Positions 23,738-34,853 of a stretch of 64,000 nucleotides of DNA are shown here, in pieces (the stretch's first letter is position 1; every line of letters begins with the position of its first letter). The position numbers and the translations under genes are program-made. Location: positions 682,001-746,000 of the forward strand of contig CP103025.1 of the NCBI GenBank assembly GCA_024752435.1, given 5' to 3'. A model generated the notes under the pieces. That model searched no databases, was not told where the DNA came from, and worked only from the letters and a program-made list of their open reading frames with translations. The stretch is from Allantophomopsis cytisporea (lineage: Eukaryota; Ascomycota; Leotiomycetes; Phacidiales; Phacidiaceae).

Positions 23738-24738
23738 ATGGCATCTTTCATCACCACCGTGTTAGTAGTTTTTCTTCTTTCTCATGACTCTGATCACTTC
23801 TCCAATGCGTCTCATCAGTCCTGGAGCCGTGAAGGGATTGTCCCCTGTTTGCACCTTTTCCCAGTCTACATCTGGCTTCAAGGCCACTGTCGATGCTCTT
23901 CCAGAGCCGCCTCAGGCAGTTTATGTGTCCCCATACTTACAAAACGGGAATGATAGTAACCAGAGGACGAGGAATCAGTTCAGGCCGCGCAATGCCACCA
24001 AAGGCACCTCAAGCTACCAGCTTCGTCAATACGCGGAGGCAACACTTGGCGGTGGAAGTCTACGCAAGATTGTGAAACTTCCAGAAGGAGAGGATGAGAA
24101 TGAATGGTTGGCCGTCAACAGTCAGTAGATGGAAAGTTCATACTGAGGATTTATGCTAACCCATTGAAGTGGTCGATTTTTACAACCATATCAACCTTCT
24201 CTACGGCTCAATCACGGAATTTTGCTCTCCACAGTCGTGTCCTGAGATGAAGGCCACAGATGAGTGAGTTTCAATCATCAGGGAGGATGTCGTGTTTGCC
24301 TGCTGATTTGATTAGGTTTGAGTATCTGTGGCAGGATTCAGAGAATTATAAGCGACCAACAAAGATGCCCGCGCCAACGTACATTGAGCATCTCATGGGT
24401 TGGGTACAGAGCAACATTGACAATGAAGCTGTTTTCCCAAGCAGAATAGGTAGGGCTCTCATCTTCATGTCGAGTCGTTCATGCTCATAGCCACAGGTGT
24501 TCCTTTCCCAAAGTCCTTCCCAAGCATGATTCGCCAAGTCTTCAAGCGCATGTACCGTGTATATGCCCATATATACTGTCACCACTACCCGGTCATTCGG
24601 GAGCTTGGCCTCGAAGCTCATCTTAATACCAGCTTCAAGCATTATGTCTTTTTTATTGATGAACACAACCTTGCAAGTGGAAAGGACTTTTGGGGTCCCT
24701 TGGGCGATCTCGTGGACACTATGTTAAGGAACGACTGA
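23738..24738 (+). CDS. MOB1: Mob1 kinase activator
   Basis: Five exons: 23738-23760, 23957-24120, 24170-24263, 24316-24449 and 24497-24738. They assemble to 218 aa. Mob1 binds and activates NDR/LATS-type kinases (Dbf2 in the mitotic exit/septation network). The first exon is only 23 nt (MASFITTV) and is followed by a 196-nt intron with a weaker GTTAGT donor. This restores the N-terminus seen in fungal Mob1 before NQFRPR. The Mob1/phocein fold shows the zinc ligands in CSPQSCPEM and [10 protein letters not shown], plus the family run [19 protein letters not shown] and the C-terminal [18 protein letters not shown]. Later exons are certain; exon 1 is the only soft point. Confidence 0.92.
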
Positions 24739-25150
24739 GAGTGTTGTGAGTATGTAATGAGATTATGAAAATTATGGCCCTGGCGTTTGGTAGTAATCGA
24801 GAGATGATTGAAAGGGGTGTTGCGACTTTCAGGAACTGAAATTGGTATGGACAATATGGCATGTATGATAATAGCAAGCGTTATGGACTAGAATTCTTGG
24901 TCTCTCAAACTTCCCACAAATTACTACATAAGTTCGTAATACTCAGTGAAGTGATTTTGACTTTCCGGTCTTCGAAATTATTATTCATTGCATCGCGAAG
25001 TCGCAGCTTGCATAAATATAGTGCAAAGTGATCCGTGCGCAAGTGCACAACTTCGAAAACCTGAGAGAGAGCCGACGACGCCCTCCCTCACTGCCGCTTC
25101 GAACGTCGCAAATCCATCTCCGCTCCATCATCCCATTCAATCGATTCAAG
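24739..25150. promoter_or_regulatory. Intergenic region before ATP5
   Basis: The 412 bp between the MOB1 stop and the ATP5 start hold the MOB1 3' end and the ATP5 promoter/leader. No gene is seen; the leader is C/T-rich immediately before the ATG. Confidence 0.5.
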
Positions 25151-26100
25151 ATGCTCTCCACCCGAGCATTCGTTCAAGCTACCAAGGCTGCAGCTCCAAG
25201 AGCTGCAGTTGCCCCAAGAGCCTTCGCTGCTTCTCAGATGCGATCATACGCTACTCCTTCTGCTGCCGACTCGAAGCCTCCAGTCGCCCTTTACGGACTC
25301 GATGGCACCTACGCCAGCGCTCTGGTAAGACTCAATTGGGTATTGGGGTCAATTTGGATGGAGTTTTGAAGGCCAATTGGCCCCATAGATTCCCCGTGTT
25401 TGATGGGAAGGCCATTGGAGCTAACATATATCCCCTCCTCATAGTACACTGCCTCTGTCAAGAGCTCTTCTCTCGATTCTACCGCTAAGGCTCTCCTCGC
25501 CCTGAACGAAATCTACAACAAGGATGCTAAACTTGCTACCATTATGACTGCTCCTACCCTTTCCTCCGAGGACAAGTCTGCCATCATCGCCGAGCTCCAG
25601 AAGCACACCGGTGACAAGTCGGAGACTGTCAAGAACTTCTTGAACACCCTCGCCGAGAACAACAGACTCTCTCTTTTGAAGGGTGTCTGTGAGAAGTTTG
25701 GCGAGCTCATGAGCGCTGCTCGTGGTGAGGTCGAGCTGACCGTCACCAGCGCTTCTGTAAGAACCCATCCTCCATTAAGTGAACCTGGAATAGGAGACTC
25801 TGTAAGATTATCGGTGCTAACGGAATTGTTAATGAAATAGCCCCTCGATAACAAAACTTTGTCTCGCCTCGAATCCGCTGTTGCCAAGTCCTCATACGTT
25901 GGACAGGGCAAGAAGCTCAAGGTTACCAACAAGGTATGCACGCCATGTCAAGCAGCTTATCGGTACAGATGCTAACAACTACTCAGGTTAACCCAGATAT
26001 CCTCGGTGGTCTCGTTGTCAACATCGGTGACCGAACAATCGACCTCTCTGTCTCTGCTCGCATTGCCAAGATGAACAAGCTCCTCAGTGATGCCTTGTAA
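25151..26100 (+). CDS. ATP5: Mitochondrial ATP synthase subunit 5 (OSCP)
   Basis: Four exons (25151-25324, 25445-25756, 25841-25933, 25987-26100), all ending in phase 0, give 230 aa. OSCP caps the F1 head and links it to the peripheral stalk. A mitochondrial presequence (about 1-35, Arg/Ala-rich, ending near MRSYATP) precedes the OSCP/delta domain. That domain runs from VALYGLDGTYASAL to the conserved C-terminal block DILGGLVVNIGDRTIDLSVSARI. Length fits yeast Atp5 plus a leader. Preferred codons are C-ending, as expected for a highly expressed gene. The last three introns use GTAAGA/GTATGC donors. Confidence 0.95.
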
Positions 26101-26494
26101 GCTGTTAGCATCAGCAGGGATGGACTTACGATGGGATTCTGGGAATCTATAGTGATCGGGCCTGTGAAAGATCCCTATTGTACATGATAAGAATAGAAAT
26201 CTGTCTAATGGAGATGGTTGTCCCACCAGTGCGACCTGCTTTGACTCTCACTCTTCGTACACGCACGTCACACACATTGTTGAATATGATATAGTGTTTT
26301 GTATTGTATAACATCTAGTATTCTAACTGTCTAGCTCTAGTTCTTATCTATTCGCTCAATGTCGTTTTAGAGCGAGTGATTTCAGACCGACATGTAGCTA
26401 CGGCTCCCTGCATCATTTTCTACACATGCCACAGGAAGGATTGCAAAGTTGAAATTTAGGCTAGCAGTCTGATCACTGCCAATGATCAACCTCT
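26101..26494. other. Convergent 3' region of ATP5 and the GH63 gene
   Basis: 394 bp between two stop codons on opposite strands. It is AT-rich with TATTGTATAAC-type sequence and presumably carries both polyadenylation regions. No gene is seen. Confidence 0.55.
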
Positions 26495-29400
26495 CTATTT
26501 CTCGTCAAGCTGGGCTTCGAATTCATCTTCCTCAACAGCAGACTCGTTGCTACGCACCCTCTGCAGTTGCTCTGAGACATAATGTGCTATGTGAGCATCT
26601 GCTTCGGCGCGTTCCTTTTGTCGTTCTGGGTCATCCGGTAGTACAGAATTGCTGACAGAGTGCTTGTCTTCTTCATCACCATTAACTGAGGTGTCGAAAT
26701 CCGACCGTGCTCCCATTGATCGTGTTGAGGATCGACGAATATGGTTTGGCTTTGGGGTCTTTGCTTGAATGTGACGAGAGAATATATCGTCAAAGTAATG
26801 TGCCATTCCAGTGGAAGGAGTTCGGGGAGTTTGGGGTAGACGGCAACTGATTCTACGAAAAGATTAGCATTACGACGTGCTGGAACTTCATGAACACATA
26901 CCCGGTATCATGGATCATTCTAGCAATCAGCCCTGTCCATCCACATTGATGCGTGGCACCAAGCCCACGACCACTATCTCCATCAAAGAACTCGTGGAAC
27001 CAGAGATTGTCCTTCCAGTGAGGATCAAAGTCGAGGAGATCGCTCCCATCGTTTACAGCGCGACGACCATCCGCTTTTCGGGCGAAGAGGTGTTGCAGTC
27101 TGTGCTGTATCTCTTCCGAGACATGTCCAAGATGCATCATCTCTCCCGACCCTGTTGGGCATTCCACCTGCAAGGATGGTCCATAGAACATGTAAAACCG
27201 CTGCAGCGACTCTACCAGCAGGAAGTTCACGCAGATCCAAATCGGACCACGCCAATTACTGTTTCCACCAAAAAGACCACTATCTGAATCGCCAGGTACA
27301 TAGCTGACTTTGAATTCCTGGCCATTAACATTCATGGCATAAGGGTTCTTTTCATGAAACTTCGACAGTGATCTAATGCCATGCTCGCTGAAGAACTCAT
27401 CTTCATCCAGCATGCGCTTCAAGATTTTCTGGAGACGCTCTTTGCTAACAAGTGATAACAGGATCCTGTTGTCTTTGCCTCGCTTCTTGATACTCGCCAT
27501 GTTTCTTTCTGCAACGTCATGTCGATTCTCGATGAACCAGTCAAGTCTCTTCTTAAACGCAGGCAGCTTGTTTATCAGCTCGGGCTCAAGTGTTAATGTT
27601 GCATAAAGGGGAATGAGCCCGACAAGCGACCGAACAGGAAGCTGCTGGGACCAAGGACCACCATAGGAGATCGCATCGTAATAGAAGCCATCTTCCTCGT
27701 TCCAGAGGGACTTCTCTTCCGTGGATCCTGACTTGTAGGTCATAGCATCACTGATAAGCATGAAGTGCTCGAAGAATTTGGAGGCAATATCTTCGTAGAT
27801 ACGTCGATGTTTTGCAAGCTCTAGAGCAATATTGAGCATGCATAGACAGTAGAAAGCCATCCATCCAGTACTGTCGGCTTGCTCCAGAACACCTCCCGTT
27901 GGAAGAGGTTCAGACCGGTTGAACAACCCAATGTTATCAAGGCCAAGGAATCCACCTTCAAAGACGTTTTTACCATCGAAATCTTTTCTATTGACCCACC
28001 AGGTAAAGTTCAACAACAACTTCTGGAAGACTCTCTCCAAAAAATCAAGATCTTGTCTTCCGTATAACTTTCGCTCGATTTTGAAGGTACGGAAGGTAGC
28101 CCAGGCGTGAACAGGAGGATTGACATCTCCGAAATTCCACTCATAGGCTGGAAGTTGGCCATTCGGATGCATATACCACTCCCGAGTGAAGAGATCAAGT
28201 TGCTTCTTAGCAAAGTCCGGATCGATCATAGCCAGAGGAATACAATGGAAAGCGGAATCCCAAGCAGCGAAGAATGGATATTCCCACGAATCAGGCATGG
28301 ATAAAATATCGTCAAGATGCATGTGCTTCCAGTTTGTGTTTCTAACAGCTTTTCGATCAGGTGGAGGAGGTGGCTGTAAGGGATCACCGTTGGCCCATTG
28401 GTCCCAGATGAAGTGATAGAACTGCTTGGTCCACATCATTCCCGAGAATGCCTGTCGCTGGATGTTTCGGAGATCCTCTGACATTGGGAGAGGGCTTATA
28501 CGCCAGTAAAATTCGTCGGCCTCTTGCTTACGCTTCTCAATGATATCGTCGAAAAGCTCTTCATCCAGGTAGCTCTCATACTTCTTAGATACCCTGAATC
28601 GAACCACAGCACACTCTCCTGGAGCAACTCCGCCACCTTCGTTGAATGCAAACAAAGCAGCAGTCTTAGTTCCTGTATGTCTTGGATTTACGGCCTTCTT
28701 CTCCCCATCCACAACGTAACGATGGAAAGCATCTTTTACGTATGGCTGAGGATTCTCTCCATCATACAAAATCTTGAAATTGGTGTCATTCTCTGTGAAG
28801 AGTAACTCGGGCACCACATCAGTACCACTTGGTCCAACACCTGGGGATGGAGACAATTGCAGATAACGATCTCCAAGCTTGTGGTGCTTGCTATGAGCAA
28901 CTGTATCACTGAGCTGGCGCATCGATGGTTTCTTATCCTCGGATTCATGGCCCCAGGCCCATGTGTTTCGAAACCACATATGCGGTATGATGTGAAGGGG
29001 AGCTGGCTCAGGACCACGGTTCCACGCAGTAACACGAAATAGCAGCTCATCTGGATCATCAGTCTCCTTAGCAGTCTCGATATATATGTCCCAGTAGCGA
29101 TCCTCATTAAATATACCGGTATCAATGATCTGGTACTCTCGATCCTGCTTTCCTCGGCGAGCATTCTCTGCGACAAGATCTTCGTAGGGGAATTTCTTCT
29201 GGGGATATTTGTAAAGAAACTTCATGTATGAGTGCTGCAATGCTATTAGATCATGCCAAATATTACTTATGGGTGCTCAAACTTACTGTAGGGGTATTGT
29301 CAACGTGAAAATGAGCTTCCTTGATACTCTCACCGTGGTTTCCCTGCGGATTAGAAAGACCAAACAGGCGCTCCTTGAGATAATCACTACGCAAGTGTCA

Positions 29401-29842
29401 ATTCGTGCTATCTACCAGGCAATAGTATATTGGAGAGTTGGTCTTACTCCTCGCCATTCCAGAAGGCGAATGCAATGTTCTGGAGACCATGGGTATCGGA
29501 AACTCCTGCAATACCATCTTCACCCCATCGGAAGGCGCGTGAACGTGCGTGCTCATGAGGGAAATCTAGCCGCGAATTTCTCAGCAAGGCGTCAGTTAGC
29601 AATTGCGGCATGAGACTTACGACTCCAAGCATCACCATCTGCGCTGTAATCCTCCCGAACTAGATAATATCGGTAAGTCTATTTTCGTAGATGGAATTGT
29701 TATATCCCATTAGCTTACCAGTAGCCCATTGTCTTTCGGCGACATAGGGACCCCATTTCTTCCAATATTTTGTGCGGTCTCTATCTTCTTTTAGGCGCTT
29801 CTCCTCCTCTGTGAGGTATTCATGATGATCGAAGCGAACCAT
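26495..29842 (-). CDS. GH63-type glycoside hydrolase (cytosolic, large)
   Basis: Six exons: 29842-29719, 29659-29621, 29565-29448, 29386-29287, 29234-26902 and 26852-26495. They assemble to 1023 aa with every phase closing. The (alpha/alpha)6 glycosidase region shows [46 protein letters not shown] and [15 protein letters not shown]. It resembles the C-terminal catalytic domain of GH63, whose best-known member trims glucose from N-glycan precursors. Unlike ER glucosidase I, it starts [16 protein letters not shown] with no signal peptide or membrane segment, so it is probably cytosolic with a different alpha-glucoside substrate. The last exon adds a roughly 120-residue Ser/Glu-rich, probably disordered tail ([25 protein letters not shown]). 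Confidence 0.9.
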
Positions 29843-30156
29843 TTCGACAAAGTGAGAATGAATCAAGTGATTAAAGAATGATAGGGAAGAAAGAAAATAA
29901 AGAAGGATGGAGGGTTTTCTTAGGAAAAGTAAATTTTGAGCTTGGCTTTTTAGCAGCAGTAGTAGCAAGCAGTATGCAGCAGATGCATTGATTGCTAGCT
30001 TGGAGTGGACACGACGTCAGCGGGTTGTGGTGGTGAACATGGTTATCAAGCGTGTGTGCATGCGAGGCGAGAACTTTACAGACAAGTGGTACGGACTCAG
30101 ACAATACACTGTTGATATGGGGCCAAACGCGGAGAGTGTTTTGCTCCACAACTGAG

Positions 30157-30241
30157 TTGGGGTTGGAAACGGTGGGGAGGGGGGTTGGGGCTATGGAGGG
30201 GGGTGGCATGGGTGGGGAGGTAGGTGGAAGGGGGGAGCGGG
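30157..30241 (+). repeat. G-run block able to form G-quadruplexes
   Basis: At least six runs of four or more G within 85 bases, including GGGGAGGGGGGTTGGGG followed by further GGGGGG and GGGG runs with loops of 1-7 bases. It lies about 320 bp upstream of the GH63 start codon, on the strand opposite to that gene. Confidence 0.75.
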
Positions 30242-30407
30242 AACACATGTAGTGAGAAAATAGCGATAGTTCATACTAAGTACATACTATTTGCGGTGGT
30301 GGAAGTGATGGTAGCAATGATGCAAATGAGATGGGGGCTGGGGAACCAACTCTCTCTCCCTTTCTATGAATTATAGGTAGTTATTCCTGTAGTTATATAA
30401 GAATGGT

Positions 30408-30461
30408 ATTTATATATATATATAAATATATATATATATCTCTCTCTCACTCTCTCTCTCC
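30408..30461. repeat. (TA)n and (CT)n microsatellite
   Basis: Two TATATATA runs separated by AAA are followed directly by CTCTCTCTCACTCTCTCTCTCC. Confidence 0.85.
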
Positions 30462-31080
30462 TCCTACATATAGTTATATCTAAGGATATTTGTCAATTTA
30501 TCTTCGATCTATCTTCTATCTATCCATTGACCTATAGGTACATAAATACTCCATACATACATACTATTCATTCTGCTTCTCGCACTTTATTCTATACATT
30601 TGGTTGTTCCATCGAGACTCCTCCCTCCCATGTTGCTGTCTTTTAATTGTATACACTCAGCCATATACAACCATCTATCAAACTTGTCATTGTCCGCTAT
30701 TGTGTGATCACCCTGTTCAGGGTATTCAAAATATTTTACCATTTTGCCCAAGCTTCCTTCTACTTAGCCAACCCAAACCAAGCAGACGTCACTGTTGTTA
30801 ATATACCTAGAGGTATTCGCCGAATATTCGAAGACTTACCCGATCTGATACTTTTCTTATCTCCGCCAGCATCATGGCAAAAAGTAGAACATGTAAATAG
30901 GGTACTAACTATAACTCAGCACCTATATCGCCTCAATCCTTCGTTTCCTACCTTATCTCTTTCCCTCCATCATCTTTTGTTTCATTGCTTTTGCTCTGCT
31001 TTGGTTTGTGCTTTTGTTCTCGAAAACTCCCAAGCAGCTTAAGCCATCTTCTCCTAGCTACTCGTTGTACATTTCAACAA

Positions 31081-31957
31081 TGATCGAATATTTCGTGATA
31101 CCGCTAGAGGGAACCACACCGTCTCTCGTACCATGTGAGTACTGTGTCTTTCTCTCCTTACGCCATCTCAATGGTTGCAGCCCATTATGTGGGACTTTGA
31201 CTCCGTACATGTACATATGTCGTACCCTATCGTGCCTATTCATACCACGGATCTGCTTACCTAGAGTGAGTATTACCCCATCCGTCAGTGCTCACACTTC
31301 GTCTGCACGCTCACCGTTTGTTAGCCTCCTTGACAAGAATCCCAACAAGCCGTCTACTACTGTATGACTGACGAGTCCCATCTGATAGGCACTTGGGATG
31401 CAGCCTTGGATATGACATATTTCCTTTCCGCCAATGATGATAACACGTCTGTTGTTTGTTGTGGTTTTGTATGCACCTCACCTTTTCTTCCAGTCCACTT
31501 CAAGTCTAAAGTTGCAATTACCGTAAGAGCTTACAATATTGTTTGGACTCTCAATTCATGCTGCTGAGCTCTATGTTCTTACTTGATATATCTATCTTCC
31601 CTGTTCTTTACAAGCTCCTTGCTCAAACGACCGTGCGAGTGTTCTTCACCATAGCTCTTGAAAGCTTGCTACTATGCCCTGGATCATCCTTGATCATTTA
31701 TTTCATCATGGGACGTGCTGCTTCTACCACCCTGCCTATTTGTACCCATGGAACAAACCTGGCCCAGATCCCCAGATTGTGGACGAACTGACTGGATTCG
31801 GAGGCTGGGAGGCTAGCTTATTAGGAGCAGTATGAAATTTTGAACCGATTATGTCTTCGTATAACTAAGTTAACTATGATATTTACAGACAAATGAATTT
31901 CAGCAATGGCACAAGGACTTTGAAAGCAGCGCGAAGCTTAGAAAATGGTTGAAGTGA
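31081..31957 (+). CDS. Unresolved intron-rich or decaying gene
   Basis: Several exon-like pieces lie in order but do not all join in one frame. These are MIEYFVIPLEGTTPSLVP with a GTGAGT donor (31081-31135), WLQPIMWDFDSVHVHMSYP (about 31180-31265), YYCMTDESHLIGTWDAALDM (about 31353-31470), and a clean final pair. The final pair is 31674-31829 (PAYLYPWNKPGPDPQIVDEL then FGGWEASLLGA) spliced by GTATGA...ACAG to 31889-31957 (TNEFQQWHKDFESSAKLRKW, stop). The last two exons close in phase with a TAA-rich intron between them, so coding origin is likely. The upstream frame changes may mean small exons I could not place, or a pseudogene. The family is not recognised. The locus abuts the transposon array. 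Confidence 0.4.
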
Positions 31958-32138
31958 ATATATAAATCGGGCAAATAGATAGCATGTTACTCTTTAGCTT
32001 CCGATCTAGACTAGTTATTAGATTTCTAAGTTTCAAGTCAATTGAGCGTAATACTGCCCAGTTCTAACTTAACGTAACTTATAGAGAACAGATGTAACCA
32101 TAAGCCGAACCGACGTACTTTTCAATATTGTTTTAATA

Positions 32139-32861
32139 ACGTGACTGGCCTATAAGCGACGCAGGCCCATAAGCGAAGCATCTTTGGAATTTTTACTTAA
32201 ATGACTATAACTCTATGCAAACTAGTCCAAATCGGGTAAACAGACCGGCATATAATTCTATAGCTTCCTCTCTACAGTATATATAGCTTTTGCGCTAATT
32301 AAGTACAAATCTACTAAGTTATACTCAATTTCAGTTAATCTTTATATTTGGCTTTTCTTACACTTTACAAGAGCTCCTAGCTAGCTATATACAAACTGTC
32401 TTATATATAAGTTAATTAGGGTATAAAGACCCTATATATAAGCTTGTAGCTATTTATAAATGCTCTAGCTAGACTTATAAAGAGCTTTAGTAAAAAGCAA
32501 GTGATTTTTGAGGCTGTATACTATATCTCCCTTTAAAAATTATATAACTATAAACCCAAGTTGTATATAAGGTCTTCAAGCCTTAACAAGCTTATATACA
32601 ATGATTTCTAAATAGCCAACTAGGAGCTTTTATAAAGAGTAAAAGAAGTAGAAAAAAAGCATATACTAAAAATAAGTATAACTCAGTCTAGTTGTACTCA
32701 ATTGACGTAAAAATTATACATTCAATAGAGCAGATACTAGAGAGCTGTATCCTATATGCTTACCTGATTTGGACTAGTGCACATAGATTTATAATGAATT
32801 ATTGATCAAATATTGAAAATGCATTGTTTATAGGCCTGCATTGTTTATAGGCCAGTTACAG
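32139..32861. mobile_element. 723-bp MITE (copy A)
   Basis: Ends are inverted over about 45 bp. The left begins ACGTGACTGGCCTATAAGCG; the right, read inverted, shows CTGGCCTATAAACAATGCAG, differing mainly by C-to-T and G-to-A changes. Both ends abut TA (32137-32138 and 32862-32863). The internal arms form a longer imperfect inverted repeat. There is no coding capacity. It has the same length as copy B. Confidence 0.8.
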
Positions 32862-32869
32862 TATTACAA

Positions 32870-34043
32870 TTATTTTAATTAAAGTTCTAGTTCTAAAGTT
32901 AGTCTTAGTCGCCAAGAGTAGGTAACTATAATTGAATGTATAAATAGTAGTCTATAGGTAATTCTTTATTACTATTAATTATATTCAAAACAAAATACAC
33001 CAACTCTAGATGGAGTCTTAGTCCTATACCTTCTAACTGGTATTTTTTGACTAGTATAAGTAGTTAGACTTTAAATGGTTATAGTTTAGAGTAGCTGTAT
33101 AAGGTTTTTATACCCCAAAGTAGGAACAGTATAGAGGCATTATAAGTAAGTCAATATCATTATAAATATATTTAGCAATGAATTTACCTGTTATATAACT
33201 AGAATGGCCGTCTATAATCAACATTCTGCGTTGACCTTGCGATATATTACTACTTATTACAGCTACTTGATGTTGGTGTATTTGGCCTAATCAAGCAATT
33301 CTATACTTAAGAGGTAGACAGATATGCAAAAGCATATATAACCTGCATAACACGTGAAGATTTGGTCGAAATACTCATTAAGATCTGGAATAAAGCTATA
33401 AATATACATAGTATTCAAGCTGGTTGGAAGGGAGCGGGTTTGATTCCTTATAACCTACTCAGAGTACTTAATACCCTTCTAATACAACCTCCTAGTCGAC
33501 CTTCTATACTACTACTACTACTACTACTACTACATACACTCGATATTTCGATTTTGCAGAGGTCTCCTGTTGGTCATACAGCACTCAGCAATGCCAATAA
33601 TATGTTTTACAACACATTATTAGAAGCCAAATCAGCTGTTTCCTCTCCTACACGTTGGTATGCTAAGCAAGTAACCAATATTATTGAAGCTTAGAATACT
33701 AAGCTTACAATTATGCATAGGGAACTCAAGTTATATAAGGAGCTAGTCCAGAAGAAGCGTATTTAGAAGGGAAAGCGTATACAGTTACAAGGTCAGTTTA
33801 TATACTCTAGTCAAGGGGTATTGCAGGTTGTACAGGAAACAGAAGAAGAGACTCTACGCAAAAAACGTCGTAAAGAGCCATTACTGGAGTCAATTGATGT
33901 GTTAGATACACATGAGGATGAAGAGCAGGAGTCTGATATTTCTATAGAAGAGCTGGATTCAGATTTGGATGAGTTAGCATAGAGTTATATGTAGTTAAGT
34001 AGTTGTATTCAATTTTGCTGCGTCGCTTATGGGCCAGTCACGT
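32870..34043 (+). pseudogene. pogo/Fot1-like transposase relic, 5' part missing
   Basis: Translated pieces match the DDE_1 (pogo/Tigger/Fot1) family. There is a central segment around 32900-33110, then QLLDVGVFGLIKQFY (about 33260-33310), then a longest open part 33362-33694 with WNKAINIHSIQAGWKGAGLIPYN and SPTRWYAKQV. A Lys/Arg then acidic tail (RKKRRKEPLLESID) ends near 33980. Several stops interrupt it. The right terminal inverted repeat is 34017-34043 and, read inverted, is ACGTGACTGGCCCATAAGCG followed by ACGCAG. The stretch 33131-33236 lies in the wrong orientation (see findings). A (CTA)n run at about 33508-33534 encodes a leucine run. Confidence 0.78.
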
Positions 34044-34130
34044 CATTGATTATAGATGGCTATTCTAGTCATATGACAGCTAAATTCATTTGCTACATAT
34101 ATTAACAATAGTATTGATTTACTTATATTA

Positions 34131-34853
34131 ACGTGACTTCCCTGGGACCAACGCAGTACCCGAAGCAACGCATTCTCAAAATTTTCACTTCAATTGACTA
34201 TAACCCCATGCACACTAGTCCAGATTGGATAGCGAGATAGACTATTACTCCTTAGCATCTAATCTATATAATGTGTAAGTTTTACGCTAATTGCATACTA
34301 TTATACTAAGTTATACTCATTTTCAGAATGCCTTCATTTTCTATTTTTCTTGCTTTTGTAAGAGCTCCTAGCTAGCTATATATAAATCGTGTTATACATA
34401 GAGCTATTAGGGTACAAAGGCCCTACACATAACTTTATAGCCATTTATAGTTGCTCTAGCTAAAGCTATTAGAAGATTTAGTAAAAAGCAAGTGATTTTT
34501 CAAGCTGTATGCTATATCTCTATTTAAAAGCCATATAACTATAAAACCAAGTTGTATATAAGGTCTTCAAGCCTTAATAAGCTTATATACAACGATTTGT
34601 ATACAGCTAGCTAGGAGCACTTAGAAAGTAGAAGGGAAGTCCAATACAAAAGCTGACTAAAAGCAAGGATAACTTAATATAATAGTGTTCAATTAGCGTA
34701 AAACCTACAAATTTGGTAGACAAGAAGCTAAAGAGCTATAGTCTATCCCCCGGCCCGATTTGTACTAGTATATGTAGAGTTATAATGAGATATTGATGAA
34801 ATATTGGAATTTGCGTCGCTTTGGGTACTACGTCGGTTCCAGGGAGGTGACGT
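34131..34853. mobile_element. 723-bp MITE (copy B)
   Basis: The left end is ACGTGACTTCCCTGGGACCA, continuing ACGCAGTACCCGAAGC. The right end read inverted is ACGTCACCTCCCTGGAACCG, continuing ACGTAGTACCCAAAGC. TA flanks both sides (34129-34130, 34854-34855). It inserted next to a 90-bp fragment of pogo transposase. Internal arms are homologous to copy A. Confidence 0.85.

Larger units (their letters stand above)
29843..31080. other. Gene-poor interval with G-rich tract and AT/CT microsatellites
   Basis: The promoter side of the GH63 gene. It contains a very G-rich plus-strand block (30157-30241), a (TA)n plus (CT)n microsatellite (about 30408-30461) and TACATA words. Open frames of up to 131 codons here (such as 30647-31042) are Leu/Phe/Ser-rich without domain features and are more likely leader sequence of a transcript starting near here. 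Confidence 0.5.

Noticed and set aside
30647..31042. 131-codon plus-strand frame upstream of the unresolved locus
   Set aside because: Leu/Phe/Ser-rich without domain features; more likely transcript leader than a protein.
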